A stretch of 64,000 nucleotides of DNA from Xestospongia bergquistia (Eukaryota; Porifera; Demospongiae; Haplosclerida; Petrosiidae). The DNA is taken from NCBI GenBank assembly GCA_963965975.1, contig OZ014413.1:6021501-6085500 (forward strand), read 5' to 3'. The notes beneath the pieces were generated by a model that was given only the letters and a program-made list of their open reading frames with translations, was not told the DNA's origin and did not search any database. How positions within the stretch are numbered: position 1 is the first letter of the stretch; each line of letters opens with the position of its first letter. Both the position numbers and the translations under genes were made by a program. Below are positions 1 to 12,593 of the stretch, in pieces.

Positions 1-279
1 TGTGCCATGCATGTGTGAACAAATATTCATAAAACTAGTATGTTCCACACTTTGCAGTTAGATATGATAATCTCATTTGTATGCTCTACTAAGTAAATAA
101 TTAATACTCCTCAAAGATTAAAGTTCCATTTTATTTTCACTTTCTTTAATAAAATATCTGCTTAAAAACATTGCACACATGATGAAACATTATAAATGCA
201 AGCAGTGGTTTTGTAGTGGAACAAGATAAAGATTTTATATTCAAATTGTTAGTGATCATAATATAAACAATTAAACTAA

Positions 280-445
280 TTTACATAATGATAAAATAAC
301 ATGGTAAACATTATATGGATGACTAACACAGAAAGCACATCAGTAAACATGATAATATATACATTGACAAAAACAGCAAATTATACATACATAATTAATT
401 ATGGTAAACAAATACAATGGGTAAACATGATAGGCAATGTAAACA
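280..445. repeat. Short interspersed repeat with gtaaacat motifs
   Basis: A stretch of about 120-160 bp contains words such as gtaaacatgat, a run reading gatgactaacacagaaa, and an attaatcatggtaaaca-like end. A diverged second copy lies within the same block at about 1433-1550. The downstream duplicate carries both again, at about 4810-4965 and 5955-6075. The internal duplication therefore predates the 4.5-kb tandem duplication. I cannot assign it to a transposon family and see no inverted termini. Confidence 0.55.
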
Positions 446-544
446 AGCACACTGGAGTAAACAATGCCACCATTGATCAATATTTTATAATTACATCAAA
501 GATAAAATTAGGTTTGAGCTTTGTATATAAGTCTTAAGCTGAGA

Positions 545-580
545 CATATAGTTTCCTCTTATTATAGAGGAAACTATATG
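545..580. repeat. Perfect 15-bp hairpin (copy-specific)
   Basis: The left arm 545-559 (CATATAGTTTCCTCT) and right arm 566-580 are perfect reverse complements around a 6-base loop. At the equivalent place in the duplicate (about 5071-5106) only the left arm is present; the right arm is replaced by an unrelated tatagctc word. It is not followed by a T run, so it is not a terminator. Confidence 0.85.
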
Positions 581-1432
581 CACACTTTGTATTGAAAATG
601 TATTGAATTGAAAATGTATTCGTTTAAAAATTAGGTTGTCAGTTATTTATACATATGATGTATTCACTTACTGTAGTAAGTTTCTTTGTGAATCAATCTA
701 CTAACTGACACATTAATAAACAGATAGACATAGACTAATTGACCAGAAAACAATGAATAGAAATGTACATACAAAATAATCATAGTAAATTTTCTTTAGG
801 GCTGCAGTTACTGAATTACTAGAGTTGTGAATACTTTAGTATATACTATATAGTGGATGTCATTGGTAAAAACTTAATTGGTGACTTGGCATGTTTTTGC
901 TAGCTGTGATGCTTATAGTTACTTATAAACAGCATTTTCATAAACTTTAAAAGTATTATTTCTTACCAATAATTCTTAATAGAATTAATGCGACAGCTTG
1001 ACTATTTTTTGCTATATTTATTTCTTATCAATATTTTTGTAACTTTATAAATTCTTAATTGCTATTTTAAGAGCAATTCCTTTTTCTCTATCATATATAA
1101 TATTCCATTTGTATATTATATATATATTTGCTATACCACATCAATGTACATGAACATGATTAAAATTAAAGTATTATTTTTGTAATTTTTAAGAGATTGT
1201 GTCAATGGTAAGCACAACAAATGAAATATGTGTGTTAGACTCAAATGTGATTATTTAAAACCTGAGAAATTTAGAAGTTAATTAGACTTAAAGATGGCTA
1301 GGTATACTAACGTTAGTATTACATGTCATATATTAATGCTCTATAGTTACATAATTCAAAAATATTTAGATAGATTACTTCACTATAGTTAATGTAAAAT
1401 AGCTCATACAATCATACAATCATAATTATATA

Positions 1433-1550
1433 ATAACAATGTAAACAAGATAAGGATGAGTAACACAGGAAATACAACAGTAAACATGACATTATATACA
1501 CTGACATAAACAACAAATTATACGTACATGATTAATCATGGTAAACAATA
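1433..1550. repeat. Second diverged copy of the gtaaacat repeat
   Basis: This is homologous to about 300-440: gatgagtaacacaggaaa, then a cagtaaacatga word, then an attaatcatggtaaacaa end. The equivalent in the duplicated block is at about 5955-6075. It lacks the open frame seen at 301-537, so that frame is probably fortuitous. Confidence 0.5.
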
Positions 1551-1754
1551 ACTACAAATATGGTACACTTATTAAGATTGTTTTCAAAAGATGATGACTG
1601 GAGATAGTTGTTGTTGTCATTGTTTTATAAATTTTCTCATAACATTTTTGCTCTGTACAACACATGGTCTAATGAACCATAAAGAATTGCAATCATCTCT
1701 CAATTGAACACTTTATGGTCTCCTGTTATATCATAGCATAGTATAGTAAGCTAA

Positions 1755-1757
<3 letters not shown>

Positions 1758-1808
<51 letters not shown>
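1758..1808. repeat. (TA)n microsatellite
   Basis: An uninterrupted TA run of about 50 bp. The duplicate has a slightly shorter run at 6289-6334, and a second TA-rich insertion absent from copy 1 is present at about 5149-5182. Confidence 0.95.
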
Positions 1809-1812
<4 letters not shown>

Positions 1813-4526
1813 CACACTACAATAAATGCAACCTACTGAAAGAACGTAGAGTAACTATATGGTTACTATGGAAATGAGTTATGAAAATATACAGACATAA
1901 AACAGGCATACAAAGGTATATATGGACAGAACTAAGTTTGTAGTTAACTATGATAGATGTGTACTAGAATTTTAGTGCTATCCTATTAGATTAGTCTTCA
2001 ATTAAAAAAAATAAACTTAGTCTTGCAGAGCTAAAGTTTGAAGCAAGTAGGTTTGGACTCTGCCTTCTGTTACAATATATGATATGATGATCTACCACCA
2101 TACCTGACTTGAGGGACCACAGTAAGTGATATTTACCTCTAGTTGGTTTTGTTTAGAAGATATTAATAGGTATATTTCATTAAGACATAGCTGATACAAG
2201 GACAATATTATTATATCAGGTCAAATCAGAATAAATCATTTGTTGTTATCACTATTGTTCTCTTTTCCATACTACAATAGAAAAACAGTACATTGAAAGA
2301 TATTTATGATAATAAATACTTGATATCCCAAGGAAATCAAGCTAAGATAGACATGAACATTGGATAAGAGTTGTTGTGAATAACAATAAAATTATAAACA
2401 TTTTGTCTTATATGATATATAGAATGAACCCCCCTTATGTCCGGTCTTCTTTACAATGGTCAAATAAATCTGGCTCCACCCAAGGAAATACATATACATT
2501 AGGAATAAGTATAAGGAGAAAGTAATGATGCACATATTATGACCAGGAATTTTACAGTTTATTGATAATTGTAATTGGTATGGCTGCATTGAATGTAAAA
2601 AAAAAACTATAGAGTTTTAATCATATTATGCATAGATTTCTGCTAGGGACCATTAATGTTTGCAACCATTTCTAAAATTTTCATAGCTGATTGATTCAAC
2701 AGGAGCTATTGATTGTCATAAGTTAACCAACAAGTAGGGTCAACCACACCTACCTTTCAATATTATTACAGTACATGAACAGCTACAACAGTACATAGAC
2801 AGGAAACAGCTGTTATTGACAATATGTATAAGTATCTTCACTTTGTTGGATAACAGATGATAGCCACAAATTGATATTTTATTGATAGGTTGTTGTTATT
2901 ACAGTTAAAATTTCAACTCTTTTATGTTGTCTTCTACAATATTTCTAAACTCCTATATATCAATAAACAACACATGTAGTAACTGTTGTCTTGTCTAATA
3001 CTACTCATCTCTTATCATGTCTCTTTGAATATTGAAATATTAAACTTAATGCAACAGTATCAATTACCTTGTAAAGTAAAGGGAAACTTGCAATATTTTT
3101 ATATCACCTTCACTTTATCAAAAAATTCATTAGCTGGTATAATTTTATCATAATATCTCTTCTGTTTTAACTATTGATTATTTGATTAATAACAATTCGT
3201 CTTGGTACACATCTAGAGTTTGTGCATTTCTCACAAATCATAATATAGGTTTTCTAATGTCTTTGTATAATGGGATGACACCAACTGTTGAAACTGCTAA
3301 TTACAAATGTTAGTAATTTGATTCATTATATTTAGTCAACACTAAACTGGAGTCTCTAACAAAACGGCAAGTTACTCTGTCCACGTCTTAACTAGTCTCG
3401 TTCACCTCTCCTCCAAAGTCCTCATCATTTACAAATGTATTTGGAAAGCATGCAGCACATACTCAGCACAGACCAAAGTAACTAATACTATGTAAAGTAT
3501 AATGTATAACAACAAACTTGTCATAGCTACGATAAACAGATGTCTAACCATAGGCTCCCTTTCCAGTAAATATGGTAATATGATATATACTAAGAAATTA
3601 GTTGCTTAAATTACGCGAAAAGTGTTGTAAGAAGTCACGTGATTGTATTGACCCTTAAGTCTGCTGAAGGACTACACGTTCTATAAACATTGTAAATTCG
3701 TCCCTATCTTAACTAAAAAAACTTGGATATAATCTGTTTCTGTGCTGTTTAAGATCTTTCTGGAATTGATATTCCCCTTTCATTAACACAACTTGCTTAT
3801 GAAGTCTGTCTGAATAAGGATATAAATTTTAAAGCAATAATTGCATAACACCAGCTGTCATTACTGGGTGAGTCAGTGTTACCAATAGTGACTTTATTTA
3901 TTAAAAGTGATATGAAGGGATGAAGAGAAGCTTGATGAATGAAAGTCACCATAATAAGTGTATTGTTCCCAGTTTTTACAGCATTTGGTATAATTGTGGT
4001 CTTTAACCAGTTGTTGGAATACTTTCTTGTCTCCCTCCGATCATATTTTCCTTTTAATATAATACTTGAATGTTTATATAAGTGTATTTGTGTATGTCTT
4101 AATTTATTGTAACATTCACACTACTTTGTTGGCAGGTATTGGCTTTCCACCCACCCAAATAATGAATTCATGCAGATACAGCTCAATGTGAGGTTTCATT
4201 TAAAGTATTGTTACATTTTAAATCATTGGTGAATGCTCCTGTTTTAACTATTTGTGAACTTGAATAAAGTCTAAAAGCTACATCAATTATTCCTCAAGGT
4301 ATATAATAATAATTCATTAGTCTAAAGTAATATATATGTATATAACATAAGGCGAATTTCACTTTATATGTGATTTTTTAAAAAATAATTAAGAGGAGGT
4401 GAAATATGATGTCAATTAATGCCAATTGCCAGTATATTTAGCTTAAGATTGCAAAAAAATGTATCACATCCTAATCCTTCAATAAATCTTTTATAGATTA
4501 AATAGTTTATGTATGTTATGTAAACA

Positions 4527-6284
4527 TGTGCCATGCATGTGTGAACAAATACTCATAAAACTAGTATGCTCCACACTTTGCAGTTAGATATGATAATCTC
4601 ATTTGTATGCTCTACTAAGTAAATAATTAATACTCCTCAAAGACTAAAGTTCCATTTTATTTTCACTTTCTTTAATAAAATATCTGCTTAAAAACATTGC
4701 ACACCTGATGGAACATTATAAATGCAAGCAGTGGTTTTGTAGCTGAACAAGATAAAGATTTTATATTCAAATTGTTAGTGATCATAATTATAAACAATTA
4801 AACTAATTTACATAATGATAAAATAACATGGTAAACATTATATGGATGACTAACACAGAAAATATATCAGTAAACATGATAATATATACATTGACAAAAA
4901 CAACAAATTCTACATACATAATTAATCATGGTAAACAAATACAATGGGCAAACATGATAGGCAATGTAAACAAGCACACTGGAGTAAACAATGCCACCAT
5001 TGATCAATATTTTATAATTACATCAAAGATAAAATTAGGTTTGCACTTTGTATATAAGTCTTAAGCTGAGACATATAGTTTCCTCTTATTATAGTATAGC
5101 TCATGCACACTTTGTATTGAAAATGTATTTGTTTAAAAATTAGGTCGTATATATAATTATATATATATATATATATATAATTATTCTACTATATTGCATC
5201 AGTTATCTATTCATATGATGTATTCACTTACTGTAGTAAGTTTCTTTGTGAATCAATCAACTAACTGACACATTAATAAGCAGATAGACATAGACTAATT
5301 GACCAGAAAACAATGAATAGAAATGTACATACAAAATAATCATAGTAAATTTTCTTTAGGGCTGCAGTTACTAAATTGCTAGAGTTGGGAATACTTTAGT
5401 ATATAACATATAGTGGATGTCATTGGTAAAAACTTAATTGGTGACTTGGCATGTTTTTGCTAGTTGTGATGCTTATAGTTACTTATAAACAGCATTTTCA
5501 TAAACTTTAAAAGTTTAATTTCTATTTTATTTCTTTTAATAATTCTCAATAGAATTAATGTGACAGCTTGACAATTTTGTAAATTTATAAATTTGTAATT
5601 GCTATTTTAAGAGCAGTTCCTTTTTCTCTATCATATATAATATTCCATTTGTATATTATATATATATTTGCTATACCAAATCAATGTACATGAACATGAT
5701 TAAAATTAAAGTATTATTTTTGTAATTTTTAAGAGATTGTGTCAATGGTAAGCACAACAAATGAAATATGTGTTAGGGTAAAATGTGATTATTTAAAACC
5801 TGAGAAATTTAGAAGTTAACTAGACTTAAAGATGGCTAGGTATACTAACGTTAGTATTACATGTCATATATTAATGCTCTATAGTTGCAAATATTGAGAT
5901 AGATTACTTCACTATAGTTGATGTAAAATAGCTCATACAATGATACAATTATAATTATATAATAACATTATAAACAATATATGGATGAGTAACACAGGAA
6001 ATACAACAGTAAACATGATATTATATACACTGACATAAACAACAAATTATACGTACATGATTAATCATGGTAAACAATAACTACAAATATGGTACACTTA
6101 TTAAGATTGTTTTCAAAAGATGATGACTGGAGATAGTTACTCCATTTTATTCAACTTTGTCATTGTTTTATAAATTTTCTCATAATATTATTGCTTTGTA
6201 CAACACTTGGTCTAACGAATCATAAACAATTGTAATCATCTCTCACTTGAACACTATAGGGTCTCCTATAGTATTGTAAACTCA

Positions 6285-6335
<51 letters not shown>

Positions 6336-8893
6336 TATAGCACACTACAATAAATGCAAACTACTGAAAGAATGTAGAGTAACTATATGGTTACAATTGA
6401 AATAAGTTATGAAAATATACAGACATAAAACAGGCATACAAAGGTATATATGGACAGAACTAAGTTTGTAGTTAACTATGATAGATGTGTACTAGAATTT
6501 TAGTGCTATCCTACTAGATTAGTCTTCAATTAAAATAAACTAACTTAGTCTTGCAGAGTTAAAGTTTGAAGCAAGTAGGTTTGGACTCTGCCCTCTGTTA
6601 CAATATATGATATGATGATCTACCACCATACCTGACTTGATGGACCACAGTAAGTGATATTTACCTCTAGTTGGTTTTGTTTGAACAGACATTAATAGGT
6701 ATGTTTCATTAAGAAATAGCTGATGCAAGCACAATATTATTATTCAGGTTAAATCAAAATAAATAATTGGTTGTTATCACTATTGTTCTTTTTTCTGTAT
6801 TACAATAGAAAAATAGTACATTGAATGATGTTTGTGGCATTAAATACTTGATAAGGAAATCAAGCTAAGAGAGATAGAAACAATGGATAAGTGAATTTGT
6901 AAATAACAATAATTATAAACATTTTGTCTTATATGATATATGTTTTCAAACCCTTCCTATGTCCTGTCTTCTTTACAAATGTTTAAATAAATCTGGCTCA
7001 ACCCAGATATAGATGAAATACATATACATTAGGAAGAAGTATAAGGAGAAAGTAATGATGACATATTATGACCAGGAATTTTACAGTTTATTGATAATTG
7101 TAATTGGTATGGCTGCATTGAATGTAAAAAAAAAAAAACTATAGCGTTTTAATCGTTTATGCATAGAATTTTGCTAGGGACCATTAATGTTCACAACCAT
7201 TTCTAAATATAAATTTTCATAGCTGATTCAACAGGAGCTATTGATTGTCATAAGTTAACCAACAAGTTGGGTCAGCCACATCTACCTTTCAATATTATTA
7301 CAGTACATGAACAGCTACAACAGGTACATAGACAGCAAACAATAGTTATTGACAATATATATAAGTACCTTCACTTTGTTGGATAACAGATGATAGCCAC
7401 AAAGTCATCTTTTATTGATAGCTTGTTGTTATTACAGTTAAACTTTCAACTCCTATATGTTCTCTTCTACAACATTTCTAAACTCCTACATATCAATAAA
7501 CAACACATGTAGTAACTGTTGTCTTGTCTAATACTACTCATCTCTTATCATGTCTCTTTGAATATTGAAATGTTAAACTTAATGCAACAGTATCAATTAC
7601 CTTGTAAAGTAAAGGGAAACTTGCAATATTTTTTATATCATCTTCCCTTTATCAAAAGATTCATTAGCTGGTATAATCTCTTCTGTTTTAACTATTGATT
7701 ATTTGATTAATAACAATTCGTCTTGGTACACATCTAGAGTTTGTGCATTTCTCACAAATCATAACATAGGTTTTCTAATGTCTTTGTATAATGGGATGAC
7801 ACCAACTGTTGAAACTGCTAATTACAAATGTTAGTAATTTGATTCATCATATTTAGTCAACACTAAACTGGAGTCTCTAACAAAACAGCAAGTTACTCTG
7901 TCCATGTCTTAGTTAGTCTCATTCACCTGTCCTTCTCCAAAGTCCTCATCATTTACAAATGTATTTGGAAAGCATGCAGCACATACTCTGTACAGATCAA
8001 AGTAACTAATACTATGTAAAGTATAATGTATAACAACAAACTTGTCATAGCTACGATAAACAGATGTCTAACCATAGGCTCCCTTTCCAATAAATATGGT
8101 AATATGATATATACTAAGAACTTAGTTGCTTAAATTACGCGAAAAGTGTTGTAAGAAGTCACGTGATTGTATTGACCCTTAAGTCTGTTGAAGGACTACA
8201 CGTTCTATAAACATTGTAAATTCGTCCCTGTCTTAAATAAAAAAACTTGGATATAATCTGTTTCTGTGCTGTTTAAGATCTTTCTGGAATTGATATTTCC
8301 CTTTCATTAACAGAACTTGCTTATGAAGTCTGTCTGAATCAGGATATCAATTTTAAAGCAATAATTGCATAACACCAGCTGTCATTACTGTGTGAGTCAG
8401 TGTTACCAATAGTGACTTTATTTATTAAAAGTGATATGAAGGGATGAAGAGAAGCTTGATGCATGAAAGTCACCATAATAAGTGTATTGTTCCCAGTTTT
8501 ATAGCATTTGGTACAATTGTGGTCTTTAACCAGTTGTTGGAATACTTTCTTGTCTCCCTCCGATCATATTTTCCTTTTAATATAATACTTGAATGTTTAT
8601 ATAAGTGTATTTGTGTATGTCTTAATTTATTGTAACATTCACACTACTTTGTTGGCAGGTATTGGCGTTCCACCCACCCAAATAATGAATTCATGCAGAT
8701 ACAGCTCAATGTGAGGTTTCATTTAAAGTATTGTTACATTTTAAATCATTGGTGAATGCTCCTGTTTTAACTATTTGTGAACTTGAATAAAGTCTAAAAG
8801 CTGCATCAATTATTCCTCAAGGTATATAATAATAATTCATTAGTCTAAAGTAATATATATGTATATAACAAAAGGTGAATCAAACTTTATGTG
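4527..8893. repeat. Tandem segmental duplication, copy 2
   Basis: This is the second copy of the block at 1-4373. Homology begins exactly at tgtgccatgc and fades after the gtatataaca word near 8870-8893. The 153-bp spacer 4374-4526 is not repeated. A 78-codon frame at 4828-5064 matches that of copy 1 with several amino-acid changes. The 63-codon frame at 8444-8635 is open here but broken in copy 1, which argues against either being a conserved protein. No RNA gene was recognised. Confidence 0.9.
6289..6334. repeat. (TA)n microsatellite in copy 2
   Basis: This is the counterpart of the run at 1758-1808, with a different length, as expected for an unstable dinucleotide repeat. Confidence 0.95.
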
Positions 8894-9962
8894 CAAGAAT
8901 ATTTTTAAAAATATTAAGTCGAGGTTAACGAAGTAAATGTTTTTATGCATCCAGGAAGTTTACACTGACTTTTGTTAGAAGTCTTAAAGGTAACAAGTTT
9001 AATTTTTCAATAAGTATTAATTACAACATTAGCAAATGTAGAGTTAATAGTACATCTTGTAAGTAGAGAACCAAAGCATTCTGTTACAAATATAGATGAT
9101 GTAATTCCTTTTTTATGCAATTACCTATAACAAATGGTTGTGTTTCTCATCACAGTACTGTCAGCAACTTGAAAGCACTTTTTTCAGTTCTATACTATAT
9201 TTCAAAACTTTAAAATAAAATGCGTATCATAAAATCAGTAATACTCTGACAGAATCAAGCTTTGTTGAAACTCTATTAGACATTAATAGACCTTGCTGTG
9301 CTTGAGCGCATAGCAAGGGTTATTGTATTCTGCCAGTATGTCTGTGTGTCTGTTACCCAGGCAAATAGCTTTGAACTCCTTTAACTCAGCAAACAACGCA
9401 CTGGTAGCCACCAAACTATAGTGAATGGTAGCAAAACTTCTAAAAATTTCTTATGAATATTTATTAGGGTTAAAAATTTAGCCACACACTATGATTGAGG
9501 TCTGTGCACCTCCTATTTCTACACTCTGGATCCGCCAGTGAAAAGTCAGTCAGATAATATATATACCAGTTAAAGAGTCTAGAACTATCTAATAGCCAGA
9601 AATTTCTGGAAGAATCTAAAATAACAACACTAAATAAAACATTATGTAAAAAGTTAATTACTGTCTTATGTAAACAGTCAAAAGTGTCATGTTCCAATAG
9701 GTGTATTCTGTATTCCATCCATAAAAAATTAAAAAATCAATTTAAGGAATCAGAAGGGTGGGTATTGAAATAATAATTATTATTATAAGTTGTATTCCTA
9801 GATTTTCATTTGATTAAAAGAAAACTTTTCAAGTCTCTATTACTGAACATAGTCAAAGTCAACCAAGTTACAAATTTTCAGAAAAAAAGAAATAGAAAAT
9901 AAGACTGGCTAAAAAAAATATCTAAGTATTTTCAACATGATTTAGTGACAGTAAGATGCTGT
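8894..9962. other. Intergenic, no gene recognised
   Basis: No coding sequence is supported. A hairpin lies at 9291-9318 (arms CCTTGCT and AGCAAGG, with a partly paired centre), in a patch less AT-rich than its surroundings (about 9285-9440). The 82-codon minus-strand frame at 9470-9718 has no recognisable domain. Confidence 0.6.
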
Positions 9963-9964
9963 TA

Positions 9965-10808
9965 CCATAGTTCCCCAAGCAAGCACCCACCTCTATCTAT
10001 CTAAGGGCCCTTCCCCATATTTTGTCCTTAAAGGAAAATGTCATCCCTCCCTCTTAGATTTGTGGTTATTGTGGTTATCATGTGTTGAGAAAAGAGAAAT
10101 AAGTCAGGCTAGCAATTTTCTAGGTTTAGACATTATAGTTTCGTGGTCTTTTGTGCCGTTTGGAAATTGAAAATGTCAGCTTACAAGGCACTTTTAAACC
10201 ACCTTGCTCAATGGAACGAAGTGAGGGAAGAGCTGTGAGAACCAAAGATTTATGAGAGAAGGCACTTGACATAGCTATACCACTTGGACTACAATCTTTC
10301 AAAGCATTGAAGAATTGGCTATGGAGATGGAAAAGTATTGGAATGTAGGATCGAGGAGAGGAACTAACTGTTCACAGAAGGTTCCCGAGGAGTATCATGA
10401 CCAGCAGCTCGTATGGTAATTTTAAACAACCGACAAGGCAGCAAGTAAGAGAGTGGATATCACAAGCATATCACAAGCATGGTATGAAATTCAGAAATTT
10501 AAGAAATGTGAAATATCTAATGCATTAGACTGGACTGAAGACAGTGAGATTCGAGAGGAGATATCAACAGATTTTGAAGATGAAATTGTTGGAGAGGAAG
10601 AACATGCATGAGGATGATGACAATGAAGAGGATTTTGACCCATTTGATGATTGAACACAATAATTAATTAAAGATTATTCATATAATTAATTATTCATAA
10701 GTGGGCCCTTATTAGAAGCCTTTTTGAAAAATCCGTGTGTAAGCTCCCACCTTTTCAAGTCCCAAATGAACTGTAAGCGCCCATGGACGCTTACTCGGTG
10801 AAGTACAG
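9965..10808. mobile_element. Decayed pogo/Tigger-like (CENP-B-type) DNA transposon
   Basis: The ends form imperfect terminal inverted repeats of about 25 bp. The left begins CCATAGTTCCCCAAGC; the right, read inward on the minus strand, begins CTGTACTTCACCGAGT. Most differences between them are transitions. Both ends are flanked by TA (9963-9964 and 10809-10810), the expected target duplication for Tc1/mariner/pogo elements. Inside, on the plus strand, lie remnants of the transposase helix-turn-helix region and of its C-terminal tail. The catalytic DDE domain between them is missing, so the copy is internally deleted and cannot transpose by itself. Confidence 0.8.
10255..10611 (+). pseudogene. 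Pogo/Tigger-like transposase remnant (HTH plus C-terminal tail)
   Basis: The first part reads EKALDIAIPLGLQSFKALKN followed by WLWRWK, the pattern of the second CENP-B-type helix-turn-helix of Tigger/pogo transposases. It runs into a stop (TAG) shortly after WRWKSIGM. From about 10429 the tail reads PTRQQVREWISQA and then, in another frame, FKKCEISNALDWTED followed by an acidic stretch ending at TGA 10609-10611. This resembles the FKKCGI-type tail that follows the DDE domain in this family. The frame break is visible: an 11-bp word (atcacaagcat) is tandemly duplicated at 10459-10469 and 10470-10480. The catalytic D, D and D residues are absent. Confidence 0.75.
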
Positions 10809-11088
10809 TATGAAAATCTGTGCCTTACCTTCCTTGAGCATCAAGGAGATTTCAATTATGTACATTGTTATTATATTGTTGTTGGACTTAATGAGTTTAT
10901 GAAAATTCTAGATAATTGATTCAGTAATGAGCAAGCTAAATCTCCTGCCAGTGAATTGGTTGCAAAGAAGATCAGAAAGGAAGGATCACCTGCTACTGTT
11001 CCACCTAACAATATACCAATATGGGCAATAAAAACTAATACTAGTGAACATAGTAATTATTATATAATCATCACTTTGTACTCTTAGG
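10809..11088 (+). other. Protein-like stretch, unrecognised, one internal stop
   Basis: Starting at the TA next to the transposon, one plus-strand frame reads YENLCLTFLEHQGDFNYVHC and continues to about 11088 with a single TGA (near 10918). It includes a hydrophilic part (SNEQAKSPASELVAKKIRKE). The length and composition suggest an old exon or pseudogene interrupted by the adjacent transposon, but I do not recognise the family and no splice model is clear. Confidence 0.25.
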
Positions 11089-12593
11089 TGATAGTTTTGT
11101 TGCCAAAAATATAACTCCCAATCATTAAGGTACATCTAATTATATTTATGGTAGTCATTATATCTTACCATAGCTGTTTGTGTGAACTATATCTATAGAT
11201 CTATCTCTGAAATGAATTAAGGTATATTACTTGATTCATACTTTGTGATAACTTTTACAGGTTGTTGTACAAACGTAACCTCCTATGTGATCATTTACGA
11301 AAATTATAATATCTATCATCTATTGGCAGTCATTATTTACATGTATATATATAATGTATCACTCCATACTACGTGGCAAATGTCATGAACTTCTATACTT
11401 ACTAAAAAGTCTTTTATAGCTATCCAATCATAATTATGACACACTTGACAACTCTAATGTAGTTTATTTGATGTATCATAGCTGTTAATTTTCATCTCTT
11501 ATATAGTTGTGCTTGAAGCTCAAATTTGCTGTTGAACTGAATGGAACTAAGCATTGCATCATAATTGATTATTGACTGGTACATAAAGTCAAATTCTTTT
11601 CAATAAAACATTGTTGCAGTATAATTTATAATGATTTTTATCTAATGTACATGAAGTTTACAAAGAAGTTAATGTTAAGTGTACATTGCATTGTACATGC
11701 TTTGTCCAAATCAGTTCATTTACTGTAGTCTACAGATGTAGAAATGCCAAGTGTCAACCATTGTAAACTATAGTGTGAACTAGAGTTTACATCACGTTTA
11801 CAGTTCACAAAGTATTTTGGCCCTGTGATTAATGGAAAAAATTCACGTCGTGTTGTGCCATTGTTACTGAAGATATAACATGTATATGCCTTGTGATAGA
11901 TAACACTGAATGAAATCTAATAAAGTTGGATCTGATCAAATTCTGTTTGCACAAACGTTTAATTATTGAGGAACTAAGCAGTTTTAATAAGATATTTAAA
12001 CATATGTATTTAGTGGAAAATATATTGTGGCTCACATTAACTTTGAGCTTTTGATTTTTAGCTTTAATTTCCAATTAAAGGTATCAAAGTATTCTATAAG
12101 TGTTAATGCAATGTAAGTCAATAGTGAATATATTTTATACAATTCCAAACTTAGTTGTATTACCCATACTGAAGTAAGATCAACTAGAAACTTCTAAGTT
12201 TGTGCATTACAAAACAATGAAGCTATTAATATTAAATATATGCCCAAAGTTTAATATGATCCAATTTATTGCTGATAAAGTTTATTCTTTATTTTTGCAA
12301 TCATGCAATTATATAATTTGTCTATTGCATTTTTTGTGAATTTTTTATTTTTTACATAAATTCCAGTAGGATATCTCTATTATACTACAAAATCAATAGC
12401 TAATTTTATGATCTATATTTTAACTATTATATTTATTTTAGCCAAAACTAAAGCACAGCATCATTTTAGAGTAGATACAGAAAGATCACTATATCACTTA
12501 TATATGTATCATTACAATGATTATTCTTACCATATAAGGACAATGTGTTGTCATTGTTTTGATTGTTCATTTGATAATTAGTGTGATAGTAAA
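11089..12593. other. Intergenic / upstream region of the transporter gene
   Basis: AT-rich sequence without a recognisable gene or repeat. The last 200 bp contain TATA-like words (atatgtatc near 12500, catataagg near 12530), but no promoter can be assigned with confidence. The start codon at 12594 has a favourable context (A at -3, G at +4). Confidence 0.4.

Larger units (their letters stand above)
1..4373. repeat. Tandem segmental duplication, copy 1 (older, ~4.5 kb)
   Basis: This block is repeated in the same order and orientation from 4527. The offset is 4,526 bp at the start and 4,522 bp at the end, so small indels have accumulated. Substitutions and short indels are scattered along the whole length, including a different A/T microsatellite length and a local insertion near 5150 in the other copy. 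The duplication is therefore clearly older than the two near-identical ones later in the window. The left edge may lie outside the window. I see no convincing coding sequence: the 78-codon frame at 301-537 has no recognisable domain and is rich in a repeated gtaaacatgat-like word. A possible polyadenylation signal (aataaa) occurs near 4264. Confidence 0.9.

Noticed and set aside
301-537. 78-codon frame present in both 4.5-kb copies (also 4828-5064)
   Set aside because: It has no recognisable domain, a composition dominated by a repeated gtaaacat word, and a degenerate internal copy at 1433-1550 without an open frame. It is conserved only because of the duplication.
2040-2170. Minus-strand stretch with weak resemblance to tRNA-type box A/box B (agtccaaacc), also at about 6560-6680
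   Set aside because: The promoter-box matches are poor and no cloverleaf, poly-A tail or additional dispersed copy is visible. A SINE cannot be supported.
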